42,335 nucleotides of DNA from an uncultured bacterium (GTDB lineage Bacteria > Actinomycetota > Coriobacteriia > Coriobacteriales > Coriobacteriaceae), in NCBI GenBank assembly GCA_905214615.1, contig CAJMMX010000012.1:1-42335 (forward strand), given 5' to 3'. Of the stretch, positions 24,358-31,858 are shown piece by piece. Each line of letters opens with the position of its first letter. The stretch's first letter is position 1. The notes beneath the pieces are model-generated. The model was not told where the DNA came from. It searched no databases and saw only the letters and a program-made list of their open reading frames with translations. Made by a program: the position numbers and the translations under genes.

Positions 24358-25647
24358 CTAGCAGATGCAGCCGTCGGCGAGCGTCTGCTTGCCGCCGACA
24401 AACACATCGGTGGCACGACCGGTGAGCGTGCGGCCGGCAAAACCGGAGTTCTCGGCACGCGACTCGTAACCGTCCTCGCCGACCGTCCAGGTAGCAGCGG
24501 GATCGAACACGGTCAGGTCGGCAACGGAGCCCGCCTTGACCTGAACCTGGTCGAGGCCCAGGATCTCACGAGGCTTGATGGCCATGAGCTCGACCATGCG
24601 ACCCATGCTCATCTTGCCCGTGTTGACCAGCTCGGTGAGCACGAGCGACAGCGAAGTCTCGAGGCCGATCATGCCGAAGGGCGCAAGCTCGAACTCGCGG
24701 GCCTTCTCCCACGGGGTGTGGGGAGCGTGATCGGTGACGATAGCGTCGACGGTACCGTCGATGACGCCCTGGCGAATGGCCTCGGCGTCCGCCTCGGTAC
24801 GCAGCGGCGGGTTGACCTTGAGCGAGGTGTTGTAGGTCTCGTCCAGGTCGTTCTCGGTCAGGAACATGTGATGCGGCGTGGCCTCGCAGGTAACCTGAAC
24901 GCCAGCGGCCTTGCCGGCACGCACGAGCTCCAGGCCATGGGCGGTGGAGATATGCTGGATGTGTAGTTTGGCGCCGGTCAGCTTGGCGATCTCGATGTCG
25001 CGGGCGATCTGAAGCTCCTCGCCGGCAGCCGGCCAACCCTCGAGGGCCAGACGGGTCGAGACCCTGCCCTCGTTGATCTGGCCGTGACCGACCAGGTCCT
25101 CGTCCTGGCAATGGCTCATGAAGACCTTGCCGAATATCTTGCCGTAGTCCATGCAGCGACGGAGCATGCCCGCGCCCTGCACGCCGCGACCGTCGTCGGT
25201 GAAGGCGACGGCGCCGTGGGCGACCATATCGCCCATCTCGGACATAGCCTCGCCCTTAAGACCGCGGGTCATGGCGCCCGACGGATAGACGCGGCAGTGA
25301 CCGACCTCGGCAGCACGGGACTTGACGAACTCCACGACGGTGCCGTTATCGGTGACGGGATCGGTGTTGGGCATGGAGCACACGCCGGTAAAGCCGCCCT
25401 TGGCAGCTGCGCGGGTGCCGCTCTCGATGTCCTCTTTGACCTCGTAGCCGGGCTCGCGAAGGTGAACGTGCATATCCACCAGGCCGGGGACGAGGTACTT
25501 GCCGGAAAGGTCGCGGACCTCGGCTCCCTCGACGGCGAGATTCTCGCCGACCTCGGCGATCTTGTCGCCGTCAATCAGGACGTCAACGACACCGTCAAGC
25601 TCGACGGACGGGTCGACGACGTGGGCATTCTTAAGAAGCAAGGCCAT
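24358..25647 (-). CDS. pyrC: Dihydroorotase
   Basis: A zinc amidohydrolase closing carbamoyl-aspartate to dihydroorotate. The 429-residue protein is of the long, bacterial class-I type. It has the metal motif DMHVHLREPGYE, the later histidine segments (HIQHISTAHGLE) and the DHAPHTPWEK block. The start is ATG 25647 with GGAGG at 8 nt; it overlaps the pyrB 3' end by 17 nt. An upstream start would add 5 residues without support. Confidence 0.96.
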   Translation of the reverse strand: MALLLKNAHVVDPSVELDGVVDVLIDGDKIAEVGENLAVEGAEVRDLSGKYLVPGLVDMHVHLREPGYEVKEDIESGTRAAAKGGFTGVCSMPNTDPVTDNGTVVEFVKSRAAEVGHCRVYPSGAMTRGLKGEAMSEMGDMVAHGAVAFTDDGRGVQGAGMLRRCMDYGKIFGKVFMSHCQDEDLVGHGQINEGRVSTRLALEGWPAAGEELQIARDIEIAKLTGAKLHIQHISTAHGLELVRAGKAAGVQVTCEATPHHMFLTENDLDETYNTSLKVNPPLRTEADAEAIRQGVIDGTVDAIVTDHAPHTPWEKAREFELAPFGMIGLETSLSLVLTELVNTGKMSMGRMVELMAIKPREILGLDQVQVKAGSVADLTVFDPAATWTVGEDGYESRAENSGFAGRTLTGRATDVFVGGKQTLADGCIC

Positions 25648-26575
25648 TATCGGCACCTCCAAGCAGCAGATACAGGATAGCCATACGCACGCAGATACCG
25701 GCGTAGACCTGCTCCAGGATGACGGAGCGTTGCGGGTGGTCGGCCATATAGGAGTCGAACTCGACGCCGCGGTTGATGGGGCCCGGGTGACAGATGATCG
25801 CGTCGGGCTTCATGAGCTTCTCGCGGTCCTTGGTCAGACCGAAGAGCTTGTGGTACTCGCGAATGGTCGGGAACGGGGCACCCTCGAGGCGCTCCTGCTG
25901 CACGCGCAGCATATAGACGACGTCCAGCTCGGGCAGGACGGAATCGAGGTCGCTCGTCACGTGGTCGCAGCCCAGAACCTCGGGCGCCGGCGGCAGCAGC
26001 GTGCCGGGGGCGACGGCGTAGGTCTCGCAGCCCATAATCTTAAGGGCAGGGATCAGCGAGCCGCAGACGCGGGAGTGCGCGATATCGCCGACGACGGCGA
26101 CCTTCAGACCGTGGAAGTCACCCTTGTGCTCCCAGATGGTGTACAGGTCGAGCAGGGCCTGCGTGGGATGGTTGTGCTTGCCGTCGCCGGCGCAGATAAC
26201 GCTCGCGGGCGAGTTCTGCGTGACGATGTAGGGAGCACCGGCGTGCTTATCGCGCACGACGATGCAGTCGATCTTGTAGGCGTTGAGGGTCTCGACGGTG
26301 TCGACGAGGCTCTCACCCTTGACCGTGGAGGTCGAGGAGCCGCCAAAGTTGAGGCTGTCGGCCGAAAGACGCTTCTCGGCGAGTTCGAAGGAGCTGCGGG
26401 TGCGCGTCGAGGGCTCGTTGAACATGTTGACGATGGTCTTGCCCTTGAGCGTGGGGACCTTCTTGATCGCACGCTCGTTGACCTCGGAGAACGCCTTGGC
26501 GGTCTCGAGGATGAGCTTGATGTCCTCTTCGGAGTACTCGGTAATGTCGATCAGGTGCTTATGGTTGAACGCCAC
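25631..26575 (-). CDS. pyrB: Aspartate carbamoyltransferase catalytic subunit
   Basis: Joins carbamoyl phosphate and aspartate. The product of 314 residues has the carbamoyl-phosphate motif NEPSTRTRSSFE, the HPTQALLDLYTI block, and the aspartate-binding end HPGPINRGVE. No pyrI regulatory subunit is nearby, so the enzyme is probably unregulated by that route and the operon is controlled by PyrR. The start is GTG 26575 (GGGAGG at 11 nt); an earlier in-frame GTG at 26587 overlaps that ribosome site and is unlikely. Confidence 0.95.
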   Translation of the reverse strand: MAFNHKHLIDITEYSEEDIKLILETAKAFSEVNERAIKKVPTLKGKTIVNMFNEPSTRTRSSFELAEKRLSADSLNFGGSSTSTVKGESLVDTVETLNAYKIDCIVVRDKHAGAPYIVTQNSPASVICAGDGKHNHPTQALLDLYTIWEHKGDFHGLKVAVVGDIAHSRVCGSLIPALKIMGCETYAVAPGTLLPPAPEVLGCDHVTSDLDSVLPELDVVYMLRVQQERLEGAPFPTIREYHKLFGLTKDREKLMKPDAIICHPGPINRGVEFDSYMADHPQRSVILEQVYAGICVRMAILYLLLGGADNGLAS

Positions 26576-26579
26576 GGTA

Positions 26580-27164
26580 CTACTCACCTCCCAGCGGCGC
26601 GGAGCCCACGTGGGAACCCGGCGCGACGTCGTTAATCTCGACAGCGGTGCGGCCGTCTACTTCCTTCATATATAGGTGCACGTTCTCCTCATGCGACGAG
26701 GGAACGTTCTTGCCGACAAAGTCCGGCGAGATGGGGAGCTCACGGTGACCGCGGTCAACGAGAACTGCCAGCTCGATGCGGCTCGGACGGCCCAGGTCCA
26801 TAACGGCGTCCAGAGCGGCGCGGATAGTACGGCCCGTATACAGGATGTCGTCCACCAGCACGACGCGCTTGCCGTCGACGCTGAAGGGAATGTTGGTAGC
26901 GTGGATCGCGGGAGCGAAATTGGTCGCATAGTCATCGCGGTAGAAGCTGATGTCCAGGCTGCCGAGCGGAACGTCGACGCCCTCGATCTCCTTGATCTCC
27001 TCGGCGAGCTTCTTTGCCAGAAGGTCGCCGCGCGTGACGATGCCGACCAGAGCGAGGTCTTCACAGCCCTCGTTGCGCTCGAGGATCTCGTGCGCGATGC
27101 GGGTCATCGCTCGATTGACGGCGGTCTCGTCCATGATGACCGCCTTGGGGGAAGTCGTGCCCAT
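26580..27164 (-). CDS. pyrR: PyrR: pyr operon RNA-binding regulator / uracil phosphoribosyltransferase
   Basis: PyrR binds UMP and then the leader RNA to shut down pyr expression; many forms also convert uracil to UMP. The 194 residues show the PRPP loop VVLVDDILYTGRTIRAALDA, the DRGHRELPISPDFVGKNVP block and the basic surface typical of the family. The start is ATG 27164 with AAGGAG at good spacing. It is the first gene of pyrRBCKDF and is preceded by a leader with a terminator and a PyrR-loop-like hairpin. Confidence 0.95.
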   Translation of the reverse strand: MGTTSPKAVIMDETAVNRAMTRIAHEILERNEGCEDLALVGIVTRGDLLAKKLAEEIKEIEGVDVPLGSLDISFYRDDYATNFAPAIHATNIPFSVDGKRVVLVDDILYTGRTIRAALDAVMDLGRPSRIELAVLVDRGHRELPISPDFVGKNVPSSHEENVHLYMKEVDGRTAVEINDVAPGSHVGSAPLGGE

Positions 27165-27203
27165 CGATCTCCTTCCTCACATGTCTTGACTGCTGACACA
27201 GTC

Positions 27204-27242
27204 AAAAAAATAGATGCCCGACCGCTTAAAGCGGACCAGACA
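27204..27242 (-). terminator. Leader terminator (attenuator) of pyr operon
   Basis: CCGCT and AGCGG form the upper stem around a TTA loop; a lower stem of about 8 pairs, half of them G-U, extends it. On the minus strand CTATTTTTTT follows. It lies between the start of transcription and pyrR, as expected for attenuation. Confidence 0.65.
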
Positions 27243-27300
27243 CCCACAGGAAGGGCTGCTCTTTGGCAGCTATGTAATTCCATGTGGGTATCTCGTACCC
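27242..27300 (-). promoter_or_regulatory. Candidate PyrR-binding leader RNA
   Basis: ACCCACA pairs with TGTGGGT (27283-27289 with 27242-27248) and encloses a second hairpin GCTGC-CAAAGA-GCAGC. The hexaloop CAAAGA differs from the Bacillus PyrR loop consensus CNGNGA at one position. An upstream GGGTA can pair with the same TACCC, giving two exclusive folds. UMP-PyrR control is inferred from this and from pyrR being downstream. Confidence 0.55.
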
Positions 27301-27552
27301 CTTTAATGGTCAAGGTATAGTGTAGCCAACCTCGAGCTTAATTGCGAGCATAAATACAGAACAATCCGTAAACGGAGCCCAATGCTCCATAAACCTATAT
27401 ATATTTGTGGGACGAGCTTGAAAACGCACGCACGAGCTGGCATAATCCCCTCTGCTGCACGCAAATCGGATCTACGTCCAGGGCCGTGGCGTGAGCACTA
27501 TCGCCAAAAGAGGAATATCTCTGTGTAGATTACGCACAGGGAGCTGCTTCTG
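27301..27552. other. Divergent intergenic region pyrR/rpmB
   Basis: This is the AT-richer core of the 451-bp gap between divergent pyrR and rpmB. It should hold the pyr promoter; TATACC (27314-27319) and TACACT (27319-27324) on the minus strand are -10 options, but no -35 is convincing. A small GGAGC/GCTCC hairpin and an AT-rich tract (TATATATATTT) are seen. No gene or tRNA was recognised. Confidence 0.4.
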
Positions 27553-27561
27553 TGCTATAGT
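27553..27561 (+). promoter_or_regulatory. Extended -10 promoter of rpmB
   Basis: TGCTATAGT gives an expected start near 27568 and a ~48-nt leader. It is the same nonamer as in front of rpsT. No strong -35 is visible. Confidence 0.6.
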
Positions 27562-27615
27562 TCAGGCTTGTTTGTTAACGCGACATGTTCGTTTGTCGCC
27601 CAAGGAGGGTCAGTT

Positions 27616-27804
27616 ATGTCCAAAGTTTGCGAAGTTTGCGGTAAGCACCCCGTTGCCGGTCGCTCCATCAGCCACTCTCACCGCGTCACCAACCGTAAGT
27701 TCCGCCCCAACATCCAGCGCGTTTACGTCGTCGTCGATGGTCACCGTCGCAAGATGAACGTTTGCTCCACCTGCCTCAAGTCCGGCAAGGTTGCGCGCTC
27801 CTAA
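27616..27804 (+). CDS. rpmB: 50S ribosomal protein L28
   Basis: L28 is a small 50S subunit protein. The product of 62 residues has two CxxC pairs (CEVCGKHP and CSTCLKSG), so it is the zinc-binding (C+) form, and the family pattern SISHSHRVTNRKFRPNIQ. The start is ATG 27616 with AAGGAGG at 7 nt. An upstream in-frame start would add 16 unrelated residues. It has its own promoter and a strong terminator, and is divergent from the pyr operon. Confidence 0.97.
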   Translation: MSKVCEVCGKHPVAGRSISHSHRVTNRKFRPNIQRVYVVVDGHRRKMNVCSTCLKSGKVARS

Positions 27805-27872
27805 ATAAGGTCTTACCAACAAGTACCTCGGACTCTCCGGGTCAAAGACCTCGCGTTCATATAGAACTTACC

Positions 27873-27906
27873 AAAGGCGTCCTCCCCCACGGAGGGCGCC
27901 TTTTTT
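27873..27906 (+). terminator. Rho-independent terminator after rpmB
   Basis: An AAGGCG-T-CCTCC stem pairs with GGAGG-G-CGCCTT (one T-G wobble) around a CCCAC loop, followed by TTTTTT. Confidence 0.92.
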
Positions 27907-27911
27907 GCACT

Positions 27912-27977
27912 CATTGGGGACAGACTTACATGAGTGTTTTCACGCATTGGGGACAGACTTAGATGAATGCTTTCCTA
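27912..27977 (+). repeat. Left REP-like palindromic repeats (two tandem copies)
   Basis: Two 33-nt units begin CATTGGGGACAGACTTA at 27912 and 27945. Each continues into a short imperfect hairpin (first unit: ATGAGTG-TTTT-CACGCAT). They flank the transposase gene and match the right-hand copies in inverted orientation. Confidence 0.8.
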
Positions 27978-28012
27978 AGCTCACAGTGCATCGATCGGCC
28001 CCAATCCATACC

Positions 28013-28789
28013 TCAGGCCGCCTCGTTCCAGCCTGTGGTGGCCTTGGTTACGCTTGTAGCGCCGATACCGGTGATACGGGCAATTTGCTTGACCGTAAGA
28101 TGGGCCCGCCTGAGCCTTAGCAGACAGGCATCGCGTTCGGGGCGTGGCAGGGCCTTGAGCAGCGCAGGATCAATGCTCGGCAAAACTTCGCGCGCAACGG
28201 AAAGGGCGTCCTCATCGGGGATCCGTCGGCGCGGAAGAATCTCCACTGACCAGATGCGCCCGGCAACTTCCTCGAGATGCTCGCAATAGCAACGAGAGCC
28301 TCCGACAATATCGAGCATAGGGGCCGCGTCACAGATATCAAAGGGATCGTATCCCAGCTGGTATGCCTTGTAGCTTGACCAGCGGTAGGCATCGAGCGAG
28401 TCGAGCACACCTTTCACAGGATTGAGATGGATATAATCGAGCAACTGCACCGCCTGCGTGTCCGACTCGACCGCGATCCGCGAATAGCGATTATCAAACA
28501 GGTGACCCGTTCTTCCCGTTTTTCCATTGAAATACTTGGCATAGGCCGTCAGCGCGCACTGCATTGCCTTTGAAAGGTTGTCATATGGGTCATCAACCAT
28601 CAAATGGAAGTGATTATCCATAAGGCACCAGGCCAACACCGCCACGTCATGGCACGCAAACCTATCTGAGATGTCCGATAAGAAACGATAGCGGTCGGAA
28701 TCATCTTCAAAAATGATCTGTTTGGAGTTGCCGCGGTCAAAGACGTGGTAATAGCCGGTGAGCGATATTTCGCGGGCGCATCGGGGCAT
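28013..28789 (-). CDS. Y1/HUH transposase, RAYT-like (REP-associated tyrosine transposase)
   Basis: A single-strand DNA nuclease of the Y1_Tnp (IS200/IS605-related) superfamily. The 258 residues include the HUH motif NHFHLMV (His60, His62), a candidate catalytic Tyr in TAYAKYFN (83 or 86), and GHLFDNRYSRIAVE, all hallmarks of RAYT proteins. The C-terminal ~50 residues look like a helix-turn-helix (LTVKQIARITGIGATSVTKA), probably for DNA binding. ATG 28789 has AAGGAG at 5 nt. The frame is intact. It lies between inverted palindromic repeats, so it may be a domesticated or active REP-processing system. Confidence 0.85.
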   Translation of the reverse strand: MPRCAREISLTGYYHVFDRGNSKQIIFEDDSDRYRFLSDISDRFACHDVAVLAWCLMDNHFHLMVDDPYDNLSKAMQCALTAYAKYFNGKTGRTGHLFDNRYSRIAVESDTQAVQLLDYIHLNPVKGVLDSLDAYRWSSYKAYQLGYDPFDICDAAPMLDIVGGSRCYCEHLEEVAGRIWSVEILPRRRIPDEDALSVAREVLPSIDPALLKALPRPERDACLLRLRRAHLTVKQIARITGIGATSVTKATTGWNEAA

Positions 28790-28907
28790 GGTCTCTCCTT
28801 TCAAAGCCGTACAGGCAACACCTAAAAGGAGAGAAGGAACGCGAAATGCTGAGCCTGTGACCTATTTATATCCAATCTGCGCCAAAAACAGGCCCAGAAC
28901 GGCAAAA

Positions 28908-28966
28908 TGACAAATCCATGTCTGTCACAAATGAGTGAAAGCACTCATGTAAGTCTGTCCCCAATG
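28908..28966 (-). repeat. Right REP-like palindromic repeats
   Basis: The outer copy (28941-28966) is the exact inverse of CATTGGGGACAGACTTACATGAGTG. With the neighbouring ATGAGTG it forms a perfect hairpin ATGAGTG-AAAG-CACTCAT (28932-28949). An inner degenerate copy with TGTGACAGACATG precedes it on the minus strand. Confidence 0.8.
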
Positions 28967-28998
28967 AGCGGGGCAATGCAATAGGCAGATAGTTATAG

Positions 28999-29030
28999 TT
29001 GAAACGTTTCAGTTGATTGAAGCGTTTTAG
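28999..29030 (+). promoter_or_regulatory. Two LacI/CcpA-like operators upstream of adhE
   Basis: TTGAAACGTTTCAG (28999-29012) contains a perfect palindrome TGAAACGTTTCA; TTGAAGCGTTTTAG (29017-29030) is a near copy. Centres are 18 bp apart. A central CG flanked by A/T-rich arms is typical of LacI-family sites. They lie at about -88 to -58 from the proposed adhE start. The regulator is not in the window. Confidence 0.6.
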
Positions 29031-29072
29031 TATGCCTTTTACGGGAATCTTACCGTTCGCCGAATAATTTCT

Positions 29073-29081
29073 TGCTATCAT
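29073..29081 (+). promoter_or_regulatory. Extended -10 promoter of adhE
   Basis: TGCTATCAT gives a start near 29088 and a ~34-nt leader. The -35 region is poor, consistent with an extended -10 or an activator-dependent promoter. Confidence 0.5.
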
Positions 29082-29121
29082 GCAAGACGTAGGGTAAATC
29101 TCCGATCGCAAGGAGACACAA

Positions 29122-31770
29122 ATGGTGAAAAAGTCACCGGAAAACACTACTCCCGCAATTGTGGACAACGTAGAGGCGCTTGAGGCTAAGCTCGCTCAGA
29201 TGCGAGAGGCCCAGGCGCTTTTTGCTACGTACACGCAGGAGCAGGTCGACAAGATCTTCTATGAGGCCGCCATGGCCGCCAACAAGGCTCGTATCCCGTT
29301 GGCGAAGATGGCCATCGAGGAGACCGGCCGCGGCGTTCTTGAGGACAAGGTCATCAAGAACCACTACGCCGCAGAGTACATCTACAACGCTTACAAGAAC
29401 ACCAAGACCTGTGGTGTCCTGGAGCGCGACGAGGCTTATGGCATCACCAAGATCGCCGAGCCCATCGGTATCGTGGGCGCCGTCATCCCGACGACCAACC
29501 CCACCTCCACTGCGATCTTCAAGACGCTGATCAGCCTGAAGACCCGCAACGCCATCATCATCTCCCCGCACCCGGCTGCCGCCAAGTGCACCATCGCCGC
29601 CGCCAAGCTCGTGCTTGACGCCGCCGTCAAGGCCGGCGCCCCCGAGGGTATCATCGGCTGGGTCGATGTCCCCTCCATCGAGCTGACCAACATGGTCATG
29701 CGCGACGTCGACATCATCCTCGCCACCGGTGGCCCGGGCATGGTCAAGGCCGCCTACTCCTCGGGCAAGCCCGCCCTAGGCGTTGGCGCCGGTAACACCC
29801 CGGTCGTCATCGACGACACCGCCGACGTGCTGCTCGCCGTCAACTCCATCATCCACTCCAAGACCTTCGACAACGGCATGATCTGCGCTTCCGAGCAGTC
29901 CGTGACCGTCATCGACACCATCTATGACCAGGTTAAGGCCGAGTTCCAGAAGCGCGGCTGCTACTTCGTCAAGCAGGGTGCCGAGATGGAGGCACTGCGT
30001 GCCGCCATGTTCAAGAACGGCGCTCTCGACCACCGCATCCCCGGCATGGCTGCCGCCAAGATCGCCGAGCTCGCAGGCATCGAGGTTCCCGCCAAGACCA
30101 AGATCCTGATCGCCGAGGTCACCTCCACCGACCCCGCCAAGGAGGAGTTCTCCCACGAGAAGCTCTCCCCGGTCCTGGCCATGTACCACGCCAAGGACTT
30201 CCAGGAGGCCGTCGACAAGGCCGAGCACCTGGTGCTCGCCGGTGGCCCGGGCCACACCGCCTCTCTGTACGTGCACCCCGCCCAGGCCGAGAAGATCAGC
30301 CTGTTCGAGCACGTCATGAAGGCCTGCCGTATCGTCATCAATACCCCGTCCTCGCACGGCGGCATCGGTGACCTGTACAACTTTGGCATGAAGCCGTCTC
30401 TGACCCTGGGCTGCGGCTCCTGGGGCGGCAACTCCGTCTCCGAGAACGTTGGGGTGAAGCACTTGATCAACGTTAAGACTGTGGCCGAGCGCCGTGAGAA
30501 CATGCTGTGGTTCCGCGCTCCCGAGAAGGTCTACTTCAAGAAGGGTTCCACGCCCGTCGCCCTCGACGAGCTCGGTACCGTCATGGGCAAGAAGCGTGCC
30601 TTCATCGTCACCGACCAGTTCCTCTTCAAGAATGGCAACACCCGCGCCATCGAGGCCAAGCTCGACGAGATGGGCATCGCCCACGACTGCTTCTACGACG
30701 TCGAGCCCGATCCGTCGCTGCAGTGCGCACGTCGCGGCGCCAAGCAGATGGCTCTCTTTGAGCCGGACGTCATCATCGCCGTCGGCGGTGGCTCCGCTAT
30801 GGACGCCGGCAAGATCATGTGGATGATGTACGAGCACCCCGAGTGCAAGTTTGAGGACATGGCCATGGACTTCATGGACATCCGCAAGCGTATCTTCACT
30901 TTCCCCGAGATGGGCAAGAAGGCCTACTTCGTCGCCGTCCCGACCTCTTCGGGTACCGGCTCCGAGTGCACGCCGTTCGCCATCATCACCGACAAGGAGA
31001 CCGGCATCAAGTGGCCGCTCGCCGACTACGCGCTGCTCCCCAACATGGCTATCGTCGACGCCGACAACTGCATGACCGCCCCGCGCGGCCTGACCGCTGC
31101 CTCCGGCATCGACGTCATGACCCACGCCATCGAGTCCTACGTCTCCATCATGGCTTCCGACTACACCAAGGGCCTCTCCGAGCGCGCTGCTAAGCTCGTC
31201 TTCGAGAACCTGCCCTCCAGCTTCACGAACGGCGCCAAGGACCCGCACGCCCGCGAGGAGATGCACAACGCCTCCTGCATGGCCGGCATGGCCTTCGCCA
31301 ACGCCTTCCTGGGCCTCAACCACTCCATGGCCCACAAGCTCGGCGCTTTCCATCACCTGCCCCACGGCCTCGCAAACGCCGTCATCCTGACCCGCGTTAT
31401 GCGCTACAACGCCGCCGAGGCTCCCGTCAAGATGGGTACCTTCTCCCAGTATCCTTACCCCAACGCGCTGCACAACTACGCCGAGATGGCCAAGTACTGC
31501 GGCATCGAGGGCAAGGACGACAAGGAGGTCTTCGAGAACTTCATCACGAAGCTCGAGGAGCTCAAGGACTTCATCGGCGTCAAGAAGACCATCGCCGACT
31601 ACGGTGTTGACGAGCAGTACTTCCTCGACACCCTCGACGAGATGACCGAGCAGGCATTCAACGACCAGTGCACCGGCGCTAACCCGCGCTACCCGCTCAT
31701 GAGCGAGATCAAGGAGCTCTACCTGGACGCCTACTACGGCCGCGAGCCTCAGGACTACGCCGTCTGCTAG
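29122..31770 (+). CDS. adhE: Bifunctional acetaldehyde-CoA/alcohol dehydrogenase
   Basis: AdhE reduces acetyl-CoA to acetaldehyde and then ethanol with two NADH, the main ethanol route in fermenters; the family forms spirosome filaments. The N-terminal aldehyde dehydrogenase half carries the catalytic Cys255 (NGMICASEQS). A linker near 445-475 leads to the iron-dependent alcohol dehydrogenase half (GGGSAMDAGK; TSSGTGSECTPF; a His-rich metal region with LNHSMAHKLGAFHHLPHG). The length of 882 is typical. ATG 29122 has AAGGAG at 6 nt. Very strong C-ending codon bias suggests high expression. Confidence 0.97.
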   Translation: MVKKSPENTTPAIVDNVEALEAKLAQMREAQALFATYTQEQVDKIFYEAAMAANKARIPLAKMAIEETGRGVLEDKVIKNHYAAEYIYNAYKNTKTCGVLERDEAYGITKIAEPIGIVGAVIPTTNPTSTAIFKTLISLKTRNAIIISPHPAAAKCTIAAAKLVLDAAVKAGAPEGIIGWVDVPSIELTNMVMRDVDIILATGGPGMVKAAYSSGKPALGVGAGNTPVVIDDTADVLLAVNSIIHSKTFDNGMICASEQSVTVIDTIYDQVKAEFQKRGCYFVKQGAEMEALRAAMFKNGALDHRIPGMAAAKIAELAGIEVPAKTKILIAEVTSTDPAKEEFSHEKLSPVLAMYHAKDFQEAVDKAEHLVLAGGPGHTASLYVHPAQAEKISLFEHVMKACRIVINTPSSHGGIGDLYNFGMKPSLTLGCGSWGGNSVSENVGVKHLINVKTVAERRENMLWFRAPEKVYFKKGSTPVALDELGTVMGKKRAFIVTDQFLFKNGNTRAIEAKLDEMGIAHDCFYDVEPDPSLQCARRGAKQMALFEPDVIIAVGGGSAMDAGKIMWMMYEHPECKFEDMAMDFMDIRKRIFTFPEMGKKAYFVAVPTSSGTGSECTPFAIITDKETGIKWPLADYALLPNMAIVDADNCMTAPRGLTAASGIDVMTHAIESYVSIMASDYTKGLSERAAKLVFENLPSSFTNGAKDPHAREEMHNASCMAGMAFANAFLGLNHSMAHKLGAFHHLPHGLANAVILTRVMRYNAAEAPVKMGTFSQYPYPNALHNYAEMAKYCGIEGKDDKEVFENFITKLEELKDFIGVKKTIADYGVDEQYFLDTLDEMTEQAFNDQCTGANPRYPLMSEIKELYLDAYYGREPQDYAVC

Positions 31771-31787
31771 TTTTAGCACGGTTTTTA

Positions 31788-31826
31788 ACGGCGGGGGTGC
31801 ACGGGTGTTTCACACACCCCCGCCGT
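31788..31826 (+). other. Strong hairpin between adhE and the kinase gene
   Basis: A perfect 12-bp GC-rich stem (31788-31799 with 31815-31826) lies 17 nt past adhE. No T-run follows (CGCTTCTAT), so it may be a weak terminator or a 3' stabiliser of adhE mRNA that lets some transcript pass into the next gene. Confidence 0.5.
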
Positions 31827-31858
31827 CGCTTCTATCGCATCGTTGAAAGGATGCAACC

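Larger units (their letters stand above)
27912..28966. mobile_element. RAYT-like element bounded by inverted REP-like repeats
   Basis: The transposase is flanked by GGGGACAGACTTACATGAGTG-type units in inverted orientation (27912-27977 and about 28908-28966). The ends are set by the outermost copies; exact boundaries and any target-site duplication cannot be defined from one sequence. It sits between the rpmB terminator and the adhE regulatory region. Confidence 0.65.

Noticed and set aside
27301..27552. Possible tRNA or small RNA gene in the pyrR-rpmB gap
   Set aside because: No cloverleaf, T-loop (GTTCRA) or CCA-like end was found; the hairpins seen are short and better explained as leader elements.
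27912..27977. CRISPR-like tandem repeat
   Set aside because: There are only two 33-nt units, contiguous with no unique spacers, and matching inverted copies beyond a transposase. This fits REP-type palindromes, not CRISPR.
29776..31779. Minus-strand open frame of 667 codons
   Set aside because: It is the mirror of adhE, which has full domains and a proper ribosome site on the plus strand.
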